Shown here one piece after another: positions 23,747 to 31,807 of a stretch of 33,553 bases of DNA. The position numbers and the translations under genes are program-made. Position 1 is the first letter of the stretch, and each line of letters begins with the position of its first letter. The stretch comes from Roseomonas sp. 18066 (GTDB lineage: Bacteria > Pseudomonadota > Alphaproteobacteria > Acetobacterales > Acetobacteraceae), in contig NZ_CACSJM010000060.1 in NCBI RefSeq assembly GCF_902706185.1, positions 1 to 33,553 of the forward strand. The letters run 5' to 3'. The notes under the pieces are model-generated. The model ran no database searches. It was not told the origin of the DNA and saw only the letters and a program-made list of their open reading frames with translations.

Positions 23747-25216
23747 ATGCGGCTGCCGGGCGCCCTCTGCGCCTTGCTCGTCCTGGTGTCCGGCGCCGCC
23801 CCGGGGCAGCAGGCCCACGCGCAGGCAACCCAGGCCGCCGCGCGCCGCGCCCCGCCCGAGGCGGTGGCCATGACCCTGCCGGAGGCGGTCTTCCTCGGCC
23901 TGCGCAACAACCGCGCGATCCGCAGCGAATACCTGCAGCGCATCGCCGACCGCTTCGCGCTCCACGTCGCCGAGAGCAGCTTCACCCCGCGCCTGTCCAT
24001 CGCCGGCAGCGCGACGCGCGGCCGCACCGCCGGCGTCAGCGGCACGCAGCTCAGCCTGGGCCCGGTGGTCACCGTCGACACGCCGACCGGCGCGCGCTTC
24101 ACCATGTCCTGGCTGGCCGGGCAGACCAACACGCGCGGGACCGATTCCATCGCCCCCTCGCAGCTCGGCCTGCAGGTGATCCAGCCGCTGCTGGCCGGCG
24201 GCGGCATCGACTACGCCATGGCGCCGCGCCGCATCGCCCGCATCGCCGAGCGCAACGCCCAGCTGCGGCTGAAGGCGCAGGTGATCGACCAGGTCAGCCA
24301 GATCGTCACCGCCTATCGCGCCCTGATGCAGGCGCAGGAGCAGGGCCGCATCGCCGAGGAAAGCCTGAAGCGGGCGCGCGACCTGGTCGAGGTCAACCGC
24401 CTGCTGATCGCCGCCGGCCGGCTGGCGCAGATCGAGCTGGTGCAGTCCGAGGCGGCGATCGCCCAGCAGGAGCTGTCGCTGGTCGCCGCCACCAACGGCA
24501 CCGAGGCGGCGCGGCTGGCGCTGCTGGCGCTGATGGGCATCGACCCGGGCTCGCGCATCTGGGCCAGCGAGCGGCCGGCGGCCCCCTCCGTCCGGGTCGA
24601 GATGGACCGCGCTTTGGGCACCGCCTATGCGACGCAGCCCGGCTATCTCGGCCAGCTGCTGGCCATCGAGATCAACCGCATCAACCTCGACGTCGCCCGC
24701 AACCAGCGGCTGTGGGACGTCTCGGCGGTGGCCGGCATCGGCCAGCAGGCCAGCCGCACCCAGCTGATGGAGACGATCGGCGCGCTCAGCACCGTGCGCT
24801 CCGACTTCAACCTCGGGCTGCAGCTCAATATCCCGATCGGCTTCCCCTCGCGCGAGCAGCTCGAGGTCAATGCCGGCGTCGCGCTGCGCCAGTCGGAGCT
24901 GGCGGCCGACCAGGCGCGCGACAATGTCCGCATCCAGGTCGAGAACGCGGTGCGCGGCATCGAGGCGCAGCGCCGCCAGGCCGAGCTCGCCCGCCGCGCC
25001 CGCGAGCTGGCGCAGCAGCAGCTGGAGGCCGAGCTGCTGCGGCTGCAGGCCGGGCGGTCGAGCAACTTCCAGGTGGTCTCCTTCCAGGGCGCGCTGCAGC
25101 AGGCGGAGAGCACCGAGCTCGGCGCCGTCATCGCCTATCTCAACGCGCTGACCACCATGGACCAGGTGCTGGGCACCACGCTGGACACCTGGCGCATCAC
25201 CCTGAACGAGCCGTGA
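23747..25216 (+). CDS. TolC family outer-membrane channel protein
   Basis: Outer membrane efflux protein of 489 residues. The signal peptide is MRLPGALCALLVLVSGAAPGQQAHAQA. Start ATG 23747 lies 13 bases after AGGAG (23729-23733); TTG 23741, two codons earlier with seven-base spacing, is a serious alternative. The mature protein has the first OEP repeat (MTLPEAVFLGLRNNRAIRSEYLQRIADRF) and long coiled-coil helices (LKAQVIDQVSQIVTAYRALMQAQEQGRIAEESLKRARDLVEVNR) in two similar halves. It would form the exit duct for the neighbouring MacB-like pump. The stop overlaps the adaptor start by four bases. Confidence 0.9.
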   Translation: MRLPGALCALLVLVSGAAPGQQAHAQATQAAARRAPPEAVAMTLPEAVFLGLRNNRAIRSEYLQRIADRFALHVAESSFTPRLSIAGSATRGRTAGVSGTQLSLGPVVTVDTPTGARFTMSWLAGQTNTRGTDSIAPSQLGLQVIQPLLAGGGIDYAMAPRRIARIAERNAQLRLKAQVIDQVSQIVTAYRALMQAQEQGRIAEESLKRARDLVEVNRLLIAAGRLAQIELVQSEAAIAQQELSLVAATNGTEAARLALLALMGIDPGSRIWASERPAAPSVRVEMDRALGTAYATQPGYLGQLLAIEINRINLDVARNQRLWDVSAVAGIGQQASRTQLMETIGALSTVRSDFNLGLQLNIPIGFPSREQLEVNAGVALRQSELAADQARDNVRIQVENAVRGIEAQRRQAELARRARELAQQQLEAELLRLQAGRSSNFQVVSFQGALQQAESTELGAVIAYLNALTTMDQVLGTTLDTWRITLNEP

Positions 25217-27273
25217 CCCTGTCCCACGATGACCTCGCGCGGCACGCCGCGCTGCTGACCGGCTGCCGCCGCGCTTTTTTGTCAGTTGGCGGCTCGTTGG
25301 CCGCCGGCTTCGGCGAGGTGGCCGAGGGGGACAGCGATTTCGCCGCCCGTGTCGCGGCGGAGGGCTTCGTCGAGGAGACGGCGCCCCGGCTCCGCGCCGG
25401 GCTGCGGCTGGAGGGGGCGGGGGGTGCGCTCTGCGTCGCCGACGATGCCGCCCGCGCCCTGACCGGGGCGCAGCGCACCGAGCTGCGGGCGCTGGCCCGA
25501 CAGGCTGCCGAGGCGCTGGTGGCGCAGGGCGCGCTGGACCGGCTGGACCTCGACTTCAACGCGGCGCTGGACAGCCTGTCCGACGGGTTGCTGACCATCG
25601 GTGGCGACGGCGCGCTGCGCGCCATCAACGCCGCCGCCGCGACGATGCTCGGCGTGACGACGGCGCGCGCCCTCGGCGCGACCCTGGAAAAGATCCTGCC
25701 GGAGGAGGGGGGCGACGCGCTGCTCGACGCCATCCTGGCGCCGATGGATGCCGAGGCCGCCGCCCCCGACCGCCAGGTGGTCGGCTTCCAGGGCCGGCGC
25801 CTGGCCGTGCAGAGCCGCGCCTATCGCCTGCGCATCGGCCCCGAGGCCGGGCGGCTGGCGCTGACCGCCTCGCTCAGCGACGTCACCGAGACCGAGCGCC
25901 TGGCCGAGGCCGAGGCGGCGCTCGCGCGCGACATCGCCGCGCAGCACCGCGCGCTGCAGACCGCCTATCTGCAGCTGGAGCAATCGGCCGCCCGCATCCG
26001 CGAGACCGCGCGCCGCATCCGCGTCACCCGCATCGCCGGCGTGGCCGGGCTGGCGCTGCTGGTGGGCGGGCTCGCCGCCTACAGCCTGTGGCCGGCGGCC
26101 GACTGGGGCGGCGCCGCGCCGGTGGTGGCCGATGGCGGCCTGGCCCTGGCGCCGCAGCCGGTCTCGGCGCGGATCGCGGTGGTGGGGCTGCTCGATGCCG
26201 GGTCGCTGGTCAGCGTCGTCGGGCCCTTCGACGGGCTCGTGCAGCAGCGGCTGTTCCGCTATGGCGGCCAGGTCGAGCGCGGCGCCGCGCTGCTGCAGCT
26301 CGACCTCAAGGATGTCGAGGTGCGGCTGCGCGAAGCCCGCAGCGCCGAGATCCGCGCCCGCCAGAAGGTGGCCGAGCTGCGCGGCTGGCAGACCGGCTTC
26401 GAGGTCGCCCGCGCCCGCCGCGCGGTCGCCGCCGCGCAGCTGGAATCCGCCGACCTGGCGGCGCGCGCGGCGCAGACCCGGCTGCTGCTGTCGCGCGGCA
26501 TCATCGCCGCCGACGAGCATCGCGCCCTGGTGCAGCAGCAGCGCAGCCAGCAGCTGCAGGCCCAGGCGGCGCAGAACGACCTGGAATCGACGCTGGCCCG
26601 CGGCGACGCGCAGACGCTGCACATCGCCGAGCTGGAACTGGCCAATGCCGAGGCGAAGGTCGCCGAGCTGGACGCCGACCTGGCCCAGGCGACGGTGCGC
26701 GCCCCCGTCTCCGGCGTCGTGCTGATGCCGCCCGAGCCCGCCGGCGGCGGCCGCCGCGCCGAGACGATCGAGGTGGGCTCGCGGGTGTCGCGCGGCCAGA
26801 CCATGTTCACCATCGGCGCGCTGGAAAGCTTCCAGGTGCGGGCGCTGGTCGACGAGATCGACGTCAACAAGGTGCGCGTCGGCCAGGCGGTGGCGGTGAC
26901 CGGCGACGCCTTCGGCGGCATCACGCTGGCCGGCCGCGTCACCGCCGTCGCCGCCCAGGCCGGCAGCGATGCCGGCGGGCGCGGCACCATGCCGAGCTTC
27001 CCGGTCACCGTCGCCATCGAGGGCATCGCGCCCGAGCAGCGCCGCCAGCTGGCGGTCGGCATGTCGGCCAGCCTTTCGATCATCACCTACGACAAGCCCG
27101 ACGGCTATGTCGCGCCGCCGCACTTCGTCCATCTCGACGGCGCCGGGCAGCGGGTGATCCGGCTGCGCCGCGATGGGGTGGTGCGGGAGGTGCCGGTGGA
27201 GCTGGGGATCTCGACGCCGGAGGGGATCGAGCTGCGGGGGGCGCTGCAGCCGGGGGATGTGGCGCTGCCGTAG
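25213..27273 (+). CDS. GAF-like/PAS sensor fused to HlyD/MacA-type periplasmic adaptor
   Basis: Fusion protein of 686 residues. Residues about 20-105 resemble a short GAF domain (ending LCVADDAARALTGAQRTELRALARQAAE). Residues about 115-226 are a PAS domain (LDSLSDGLLTIGGDGALRAINAAAATMLG ... SDVTETERL). A short coiled coil (227-270) leads to one membrane helix (about 273-293). The remainder is a periplasmic adaptor: lipoyl half (VVGPFDGLVQQRLFRYGGQVERGAALLQLD), a helical hairpin, the second lipoyl half (ATVRAPVSGVVLMPP) and a beta-barrel (VRALVDEIDVNKVRVGQAVAVTGD). Ordinary MacA/HlyD adaptors have only a short cytoplasmic tail. GTG 25213 overlaps the TolC stop. Confidence 0.88.
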   Translation: MTLSHDDLARHAALLTGCRRAFLSVGGSLAAGFGEVAEGDSDFAARVAAEGFVEETAPRLRAGLRLEGAGGALCVADDAARALTGAQRTELRALARQAAEALVAQGALDRLDLDFNAALDSLSDGLLTIGGDGALRAINAAAATMLGVTTARALGATLEKILPEEGGDALLDAILAPMDAEAAAPDRQVVGFQGRRLAVQSRAYRLRIGPEAGRLALTASLSDVTETERLAEAEAALARDIAAQHRALQTAYLQLEQSAARIRETARRIRVTRIAGVAGLALLVGGLAAYSLWPAADWGGAAPVVADGGLALAPQPVSARIAVVGLLDAGSLVSVVGPFDGLVQQRLFRYGGQVERGAALLQLDLKDVEVRLREARSAEIRARQKVAELRGWQTGFEVARARRAVAAAQLESADLAARAAQTRLLLSRGIIAADEHRALVQQQRSQQLQAQAAQNDLESTLARGDAQTLHIAELELANAEAKVAELDADLAQATVRAPVSGVVLMPPEPAGGGRRAETIEVGSRVSRGQTMFTIGALESFQVRALVDEIDVNKVRVGQAVAVTGDAFGGITLAGRVTAVAAQAGSDAGGRGTMPSFPVTVAIEGIAPEQRRQLAVGMSASLSIITYDKPDGYVAPPHFVHLDGAGQRVIRLRRDGVVREVPVELGISTPEGIELRGALQPGDVALP

Positions 27274-27332
27274 GGTGGGGCGGTTGAGTGAGTTTTTTCC
27301 GCCAGACTGCGTTGGTTTCTCGAGGAAGAAAC

Positions 27333-27398
27333 AATTCAGATATTCTGGACTTGATCTACCTAAGTCAAAGCATTCTAATCCCCAGATAATTCTGAATT
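27333..27398 (+). promoter_or_regulatory. Candidate promoter and inverted repeat upstream of the PHP-ATPase gene
   Basis: In the AT-rich 170-base gap, TTGATC (27351-27356) and TCTAAT (27374-27379) are separated by 17 bases, a sigma70-like pair. AATTCAGA (27333-27340) and TCTGAATT (27391-27398) form an 8-bp inverted repeat bracketing it. AT-richness raises the odds of chance matches. No attachment site or tRNA end is visible. Confidence 0.35.
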
Positions 27399-27443
27399 TT
27401 AGAAACTTCAGCATTGGCACAGATGGGGAAGCGAAAATTATCC

Positions 27444-30245
27444 ATGGATAAAGGTGCACATTTCTATCGCTGTGATTTTCAAGTACATACGCCGCGCGAT
27501 CAGAATTGGAATGGGCAGAATGCAGTAACGACTGAGGAGAGAGATGCCTATTCCAGAACTCTAATCCAGAATTGTCGCGATCGTGGATTACACGCTATCG
27601 CCATTACTGACCATCACGACATGGCTTTCCTGCCCCACGTTCAGCGCGCTGCGCTGGAAGAAACGGACGCGGACGGAGATCCGATTGCGCCAGAAAAACG
27701 CATAGTTATCTTTCCGGGCATTGAGCTAACGCTTGGGGTGCCGTGCCAAGCTATCCTACTGCTGGATGCCGACTTTCCGTCAAATATGTTCGTGCCTCTT
27801 CTGACAGCGTTGTCGGTGAATCCACCGCCAAATGACGAGCCGAGGAACGGGAACGTCGCTCGTATCGACCATATTCATTCATTTGGCCAATTGAAAGAAA
27901 ATCTTGATCGAAATGAATGGTTAAAAGATAGATACATAATACTGCCAAATGTAAGCGGTGAAGGGAAATTCTCTCTACTTCGATCAGGGCAGATGGGTAA
28001 ATATATTGAAATGCCGTGTGTGGGCGGATATCTTGATGGAGGTATAGAAAAAATCAAACCTGGGTTACTGAACATTATTGGTGGAAGAGATCATCATTGG
28101 GGTAATAAGCGTATCGCCTGTATCCAAACTTCGGATAATCGTCACGAGGATCACCGCGATCTCGGAAAGTATACGACATGGATAAAGTGGGCGACCCCAA
28201 CAGCGGAAGCGCTTCGCCAAGCATGTCTCGCACAGGAATCGCGAATCTCTCATGAAACTCCGCAAATGCCGACATTGGCCATCGCTTCGATCAGTGTCAG
28301 CAATTCGAAATTCTTGGGCCCTCTCGATCTCGCGTTCAATAGTCAATACAATTCACTGATCGGCGGGCGAGGGACAGGGAAATCAACATTACTTGAGTAT
28401 TTGAGGTGGGCACTTTGTGATCAGCCTCCGCATGTGATGGATGCAGACACTCCGAACTATCAGGCAAGGCGCGCAAGGCTGATAGAGGAAACATTAAAGC
28501 CGCTCGAGGCAACTGTTGACGTTCGCTTTGAGCTGAATGGTGTTCCGCATGTGGTGCGCCGATCCAGTGTCGACGGCACGATCAAACTGAAGATTGGCGG
28601 CAACGACATGCGCCCCTGCGCCGAGGATGAAATCCGCTCGCTGCTTCCCATTGATGCCTACAGTCAAAAGCAGCTTAGCGACGTGAGCGTGCGCTTAGAC
28701 GAGCTTACCCGTTTCGTAACCGGACCTATCCGTGGCGAGCTTAATCGTATTGATCAAAGCTTAGCTGACCATGCGGAGCGCATTCGGCAAGGCTACGCCA
28801 CGCGGCGCCGTCAAAGCACACTCGAATTGTCACGAAACAAGATCGAGCTTGAACACCGCTCTCTTAGCCAGCAAGCAGATGCCGTTCGCCTAGGGCTGAC
28901 CGGATTATCCGAAGAAGATCGCGCCTTGCTGGACCGCGGTAAGATGTTCGAAGCAGCAAGCGCCACCAATCAGGCTTGGTTAACTGCCGTCGCCAGAATG
29001 CATGATATGCTCAGCGATTTGCGCGATACGGCGAGAACCAGTCTTGCCGGATTGCAGCCGCCGCCTTTGGATCCTCATAGCACGGCGCTAGGATCTGCGT
29101 TCCTGGAAGTTCAACAGTTCTTCGGTAGCTTGGAAGCGATGACCACAAGCGCTATCGGTCAAGCCGACGAGATGATCGATTCCGGCTACCCTCGCACCGG
29201 GTCAAACCCGTGGATGGAATGGCAGCAGGAGCATAGAGCCTTTAAGCTTACATATGACGCTGCTGTGCATAAATCTTCGTCGCACACGGAGAAGCTGGCT
29301 GAACTGCATCGCCTCGAGAAATTAGCGGCCCACACCGCACGAAGCGTTGCCAAGCTTAGCGAAGAGATCCTGATGCTTCAGGCTTCTGAAGCTTCATACC
29401 TCGCCGATCGCGCAGCCTGGGTAAAATTTCTTGACGAACGCGACGATTGTTTTGAGACGCAGTGTGCGGCTCTGACTGTTAACTCCAAAGGACTAATCCG
29501 AGCCTCGGTGCGCCGTATGGCCTCCGCCGACGACTTTGTCAGTGCCCTCAAGCAAGCAATGGCAGGGTCGCGAGTTCCTTCGGCAAAGCTGGAGGCGATT
29601 GGCGTAGCTATTGCTGAGCCCTCTGCTTCAAAAGATTTGTGGAGAGCCGTCCTTGCCGAACTTGAGCTGCTGGCCGAGCATGACCCAGAACATGATGGGG
29701 CGGAACGTAGCCCCGATGCCAAAACGTTAAGAAGGATTGGTCTGTCCGCGTCCGATCTTGAGCGGATTGGTAGGGCTCTCAAGCCGGATCAATGGCTGGC
29801 CCTCTCGCTCGTTCCAATCAAGAGCGTGCCCACCTTCGAGTACCGCTCGCGTGAAGACGAATATCTGCCGTTCAACAACGCGTCGGCCGGACAACAGGCT
29901 ACTGCTCTGCTCCAGACCCTCCTTGCGCAGGGAACCGCTCCGCTGATTGTCGATCAGCCCGAGGAGGATCTCGACAATCCGGTGATGCTCGAGATCGTCA
30001 GGAGCATCTGGAACGCGAAACAACGTCGGCAGATCATCTTTGCCAGCCACAACGCAAACTTGGTCGTCAATGGCGACGCTGAGCTTGTCGCGTGGTGTAA
30101 CTACCGCGCTCCTGGTGACCAATCCCGCGGAACTATTGAAGGCGCTGGCGCGATCGACATGCCGGATGCGCGCGACGCCATCAAGCGCATCATGGAGGGT
30201 GGTGCTGCCGCGTTTAACTTGAGGAGAGAGAAGTACGGCTTTTAG
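27444..30245 (+). CDS. PHP-domain SMC-like ATPase (TrlF-type), candidate defence protein
   Basis: Large two-part protein of 933 residues. The N-terminal PHP phosphoesterase domain (about 8-275) shows CDFQVHTPRD, AITDHHD (53-59), PGIELT and IIGGRDHHWG. The ABC/SMC-type ATPase follows: Walker A GGRGTGKS (307-314), a long coiled coil (about 430-740), then the signature-like NASAGQQA near 811-818, Walker B IVDQPEEDLDN near 833-843 and the H-loop FASHN near 865. The order matches proteins I recall being labelled TrlF-family ATPases; a role in phage or plasmid defence is plausible but unproven. The start at 27444 gives the compact MDKGAHFYRCDF beginning; ATG 27423 and TTG 27414 are alternatives. 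G+C is visibly lower and codon use freer than in all neighbours, a sign of transfer. Confidence 0.82.
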   Translation: MDKGAHFYRCDFQVHTPRDQNWNGQNAVTTEERDAYSRTLIQNCRDRGLHAIAITDHHDMAFLPHVQRAALEETDADGDPIAPEKRIVIFPGIELTLGVPCQAILLLDADFPSNMFVPLLTALSVNPPPNDEPRNGNVARIDHIHSFGQLKENLDRNEWLKDRYIILPNVSGEGKFSLLRSGQMGKYIEMPCVGGYLDGGIEKIKPGLLNIIGGRDHHWGNKRIACIQTSDNRHEDHRDLGKYTTWIKWATPTAEALRQACLAQESRISHETPQMPTLAIASISVSNSKFLGPLDLAFNSQYNSLIGGRGTGKSTLLEYLRWALCDQPPHVMDADTPNYQARRARLIEETLKPLEATVDVRFELNGVPHVVRRSSVDGTIKLKIGGNDMRPCAEDEIRSLLPIDAYSQKQLSDVSVRLDELTRFVTGPIRGELNRIDQSLADHAERIRQGYATRRRQSTLELSRNKIELEHRSLSQQADAVRLGLTGLSEEDRALLDRGKMFEAASATNQAWLTAVARMHDMLSDLRDTARTSLAGLQPPPLDPHSTALGSAFLEVQQFFGSLEAMTTSAIGQADEMIDSGYPRTGSNPWMEWQQEHRAFKLTYDAAVHKSSSHTEKLAELHRLEKLAAHTARSVAKLSEEILMLQASEASYLADRAAWVKFLDERDDCFETQCAALTVNSKGLIRASVRRMASADDFVSALKQAMAGSRVPSAKLEAIGVAIAEPSASKDLWRAVLAELELLAEHDPEHDGAERSPDAKTLRRIGLSASDLERIGRALKPDQWLALSLVPIKSVPTFEYRSREDEYLPFNNASAGQQATALLQTLLAQGTAPLIVDQPEEDLDNPVMLEIVRSIWNAKQRRQIIFASHNANLVVNGDAELVAWCNYRAPGDQSRGTIEGAGAIDMPDARDAIKRIMEGGAAAFNLRREKYGF

Positions 30246-30355
30246 CAAGCCGGCCGAGGTTTCAAAGCGATGCGGGCAGGCAGCTGGCAGACTGGCCTAA
30301 CTATTGTCAGCCGCTGGTTGGTGACGACATCCTGGACGAAACGATTACTTTCTAA
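30218..30355 (+). pseudogene. Possible decayed coding remnant downstream of the PHP-ATPase gene
   Basis: A frame without start codon runs from inside the 3' end of the ATPase gene to TAA 30353-30355. Its last part (DWPNYCQPLVGDDILDETITF) has protein-like composition, unlike the surrounding non-coding sequence. No family recognised. It may be the tail of a gene lost when the island formed, or chance. The rest of the 161-base gap to the oxyR gene shows nothing else. Confidence 0.25.
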
Positions 30356-30406
30356 TCAGGCTCCTGCTCCTGTCCAACCGTGTGCCTCTCGCCCCAGACA
30401 CTCCGT

Positions 30407-31381
30407 CTACCCCCGCGGTAGCGCATCCCGCTGCGTCGACGGCCGGGCATGCACCGTCAGCGTGCCCGCGCTGGCCAGGGCGTCGAGCAGCAATTCCCGC
30501 AGCAGGCGGATGTCGCGGATGCGGCCGAAGCTCGGGCGGTGGATCAGCGCCAGCTGGCGTTCCGGCGAGCTGCCATGCACCAGGCGATAGGCCACCATGT
30601 CGTCCAGCAGCGACCCCACCTGCACCGCCAGCTGCGGCAGCAGCGAGCAGCCCAGCCCATGGCCGATCATCTGCCGCAGCGTCTCCAGGCTGGCCGCCTG
30701 GCGGCCGCCCTGGACGCCGCGCCCGTTGCGCAGCGCCTGCGGGCAGCAGGCCAGTGCTTGGTCGCGCAGGCAATGGCCTTCGCTCAGCAGGATCAGGTCC
30801 TCGACGGGCAGGTCGGCGAGCTCGACGCGCTCGACCGCGGCCAGCGGGTGGTCGCGCGGCACGGCCAGCACCAGCGCCTCGCGGAACAGCGGCAGCGCGG
30901 TCAGGGCAGGGTCTTCCACCGGCGTGCTGGCGATCACCGCGTCCAGCTCGCCGGCTTCCAGCGCGTGGATCAGCGGGCGGGTCATGCCCTCGGTCAGCAC
31001 CAGCTGCAGCTTCGGGTAGCGGGCGCGCATCGGCGCCAGCAGCAGCGGCAGCAGGTAGGGGCCGAGGGTGGCGATGACGCCCAGGCGGAAGGGCCCGGTC
31101 AGCGGCTCGGCGGCGGCCATGGCCAGCTCCCCCAGCCGGCGGGATTCGGCCAGGATGACGCGGGCCTGGGCCACCAGCGGCGCGCCGGCGGCGGTGACCA
31201 GCACGCCGCGGGCGCCGCGCTCGAACAGGGTGACGCCCAGCGTTTCCTCCAGCTTGCGCAGCTGCGCGCTCAGCGTCGGCTGGCTGACATTGCGCGACTG
31301 CGCCGCCTTGCCGAAATGCAGGAACTCGGCGACGGCGACCACGTAGTCGAGGTCGCGGATATTCAGGCCTGCCAGATTCAT
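30407..31381 (-). CDS. oxyR: LysR-type hydrogen-peroxide-inducible activator OxyR
   Basis: Regulator of 324 residues. The N-terminal winged helix is typical LysR (FLHFGKAAQSRNVSQPTLSAQLRKLEETLGVTLFERG). The redox centre of OxyR is recognisable in EGHCLRDQALACC: Cys204 and Cys213 are nine residues apart, as Cys199 and Cys208 are in E. coli; a further Cys212 is next to the second. The ligand domain and QMIGHGLGCSLLP segment also match OxyR. Peroxide should oxidise the pair and activate it. No catalase or peroxiredoxin gene is adjacent. A small secreted-peptide gene precedes it on the same strand by 68 bases. Confidence 0.88.
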   Translation of the reverse strand: MNLAGLNIRDLDYVVAVAEFLHFGKAAQSRNVSQPTLSAQLRKLEETLGVTLFERGARGVLVTAAGAPLVAQARVILAESRRLGELAMAAAEPLTGPFRLGVIATLGPYLLPLLLAPMRARYPKLQLVLTEGMTRPLIHALEAGELDAVIASTPVEDPALTALPLFREALVLAVPRDHPLAAVERVELADLPVEDLILLSEGHCLRDQALACCPQALRNGRGVQGGRQAASLETLRQMIGHGLGCSLLPQLAVQVGSLLDDMVAYRLVHGSSPERQLALIHRPSFGRIRDIRLLRELLLDALASAGTLTVHARPSTQRDALPRG

Positions 31382-31449
31382 GCGCGCGATAATCCTGCTG
31401 CGCCGCCGCGAATCGCCGGCTGGTCCGGGGCCGCGGGGCGCGGCGCCGA

Positions 31450-31587
31450 TTATGCGCCGGTCGGCGCCGGCCGCGAAGGCGAAGCTGACGCCTGGGGTGC
31501 CGCCACCGAGGGACCCAGCAGGCCGCCCGGCGCGGTGGCCATCATCAGCGTGACGGCGGCGGTCAGCAGCAGCAGGGTGCGGGTCAT
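31450..31587 (-). CDS. Small signal-peptide-bearing protein, 45 residues
   Basis: AAGGAG (complement of 31595-31600) lies seven bases before the ATG. The product starts MTRTLLLLTAAVTLMMATA, a hydrophobic segment that is either a signal peptide or a single membrane helix, followed by a Pro/Ser/Ala-rich tail. Too short for family assignment. It lies just upstream of oxyR on the same strand and may share its transcript. Confidence 0.6.
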   Translation of the reverse strand: MTRTLLLLTAAVTLMMATAPGGLLGPSVAAPQASASPSRPAPTGA

Positions 31588-31666
31588 GGCGGGGCTCCTT
31601 CCGGGCAGCGGGTCTGCGATGCCCTGATCCTGACGCCGGGTTCGGGGTGCCGCCATGCGATGGGCT

Positions 31667-31681
31667 CTATCGCCGCGATAG
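31667..31681. promoter_or_regulatory. OxyR-like operator half (CTAT-N7-ATAG)
   Basis: CTATCG-CCG-CGATAG is a perfect palindrome. It fits the central CTAT-N7-ATAG unit of the OxyR consensus and the LysR T-N11-A rule; a CTCT follows at the next expected position, but the upstream ATAG is missing. It lies between the divergent peptide/oxyR unit and the MFS unit, so OxyR could control both. Confidence 0.5.
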
Positions 31682-31756
31682 GTCCCCCCTCTGGCCCCGC
31701 GACCTCTGGCGCGGCCGCGTCCTTCGGGGGATGCTGCCGGGCAGAGGGGGAACCGC

Positions 31757-31807
31757 ATGACCAGGACAGCAGCGCCGGCTGCCGGCCGCGCGCCACGACG
31801 CGCATGA
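31757..31807 (+). CDS. 16-codon leader frame coupled to the MFS transporter gene
   Basis: ATG 31757 is preceded by a purine-rich AGAGGGGG (31743-31750) and encodes MTRTAAPAAGRAPRRA. Its TGA (31805-31807) overlaps the MFS ATG (31804-31806) as ATGA. The MFS gene itself has no SD, so ribosomes finishing this short frame may restart there. The peptide is basic and Ala/Pro/Arg-rich. Confidence 0.45.
   Translation: MTRTAAPAAGRAPRRA

Noticed and set aside
27342..27394. Repeated ATTCT motifs at 27342, 27372 and 27389 as iterons
   Set aside because: The spacing (30 and 17 bases) is irregular and five-base AT-rich motifs recur by chance in this segment.
27303..30294. CAGACTG at 27303-27309 and 30288-30294 as target-site or attachment repeats flanking the lower-G+C island
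   Set aside because: Only seven bases, not placed exactly at the composition boundaries, and no terminal inverted repeats or integrase; expected by chance.
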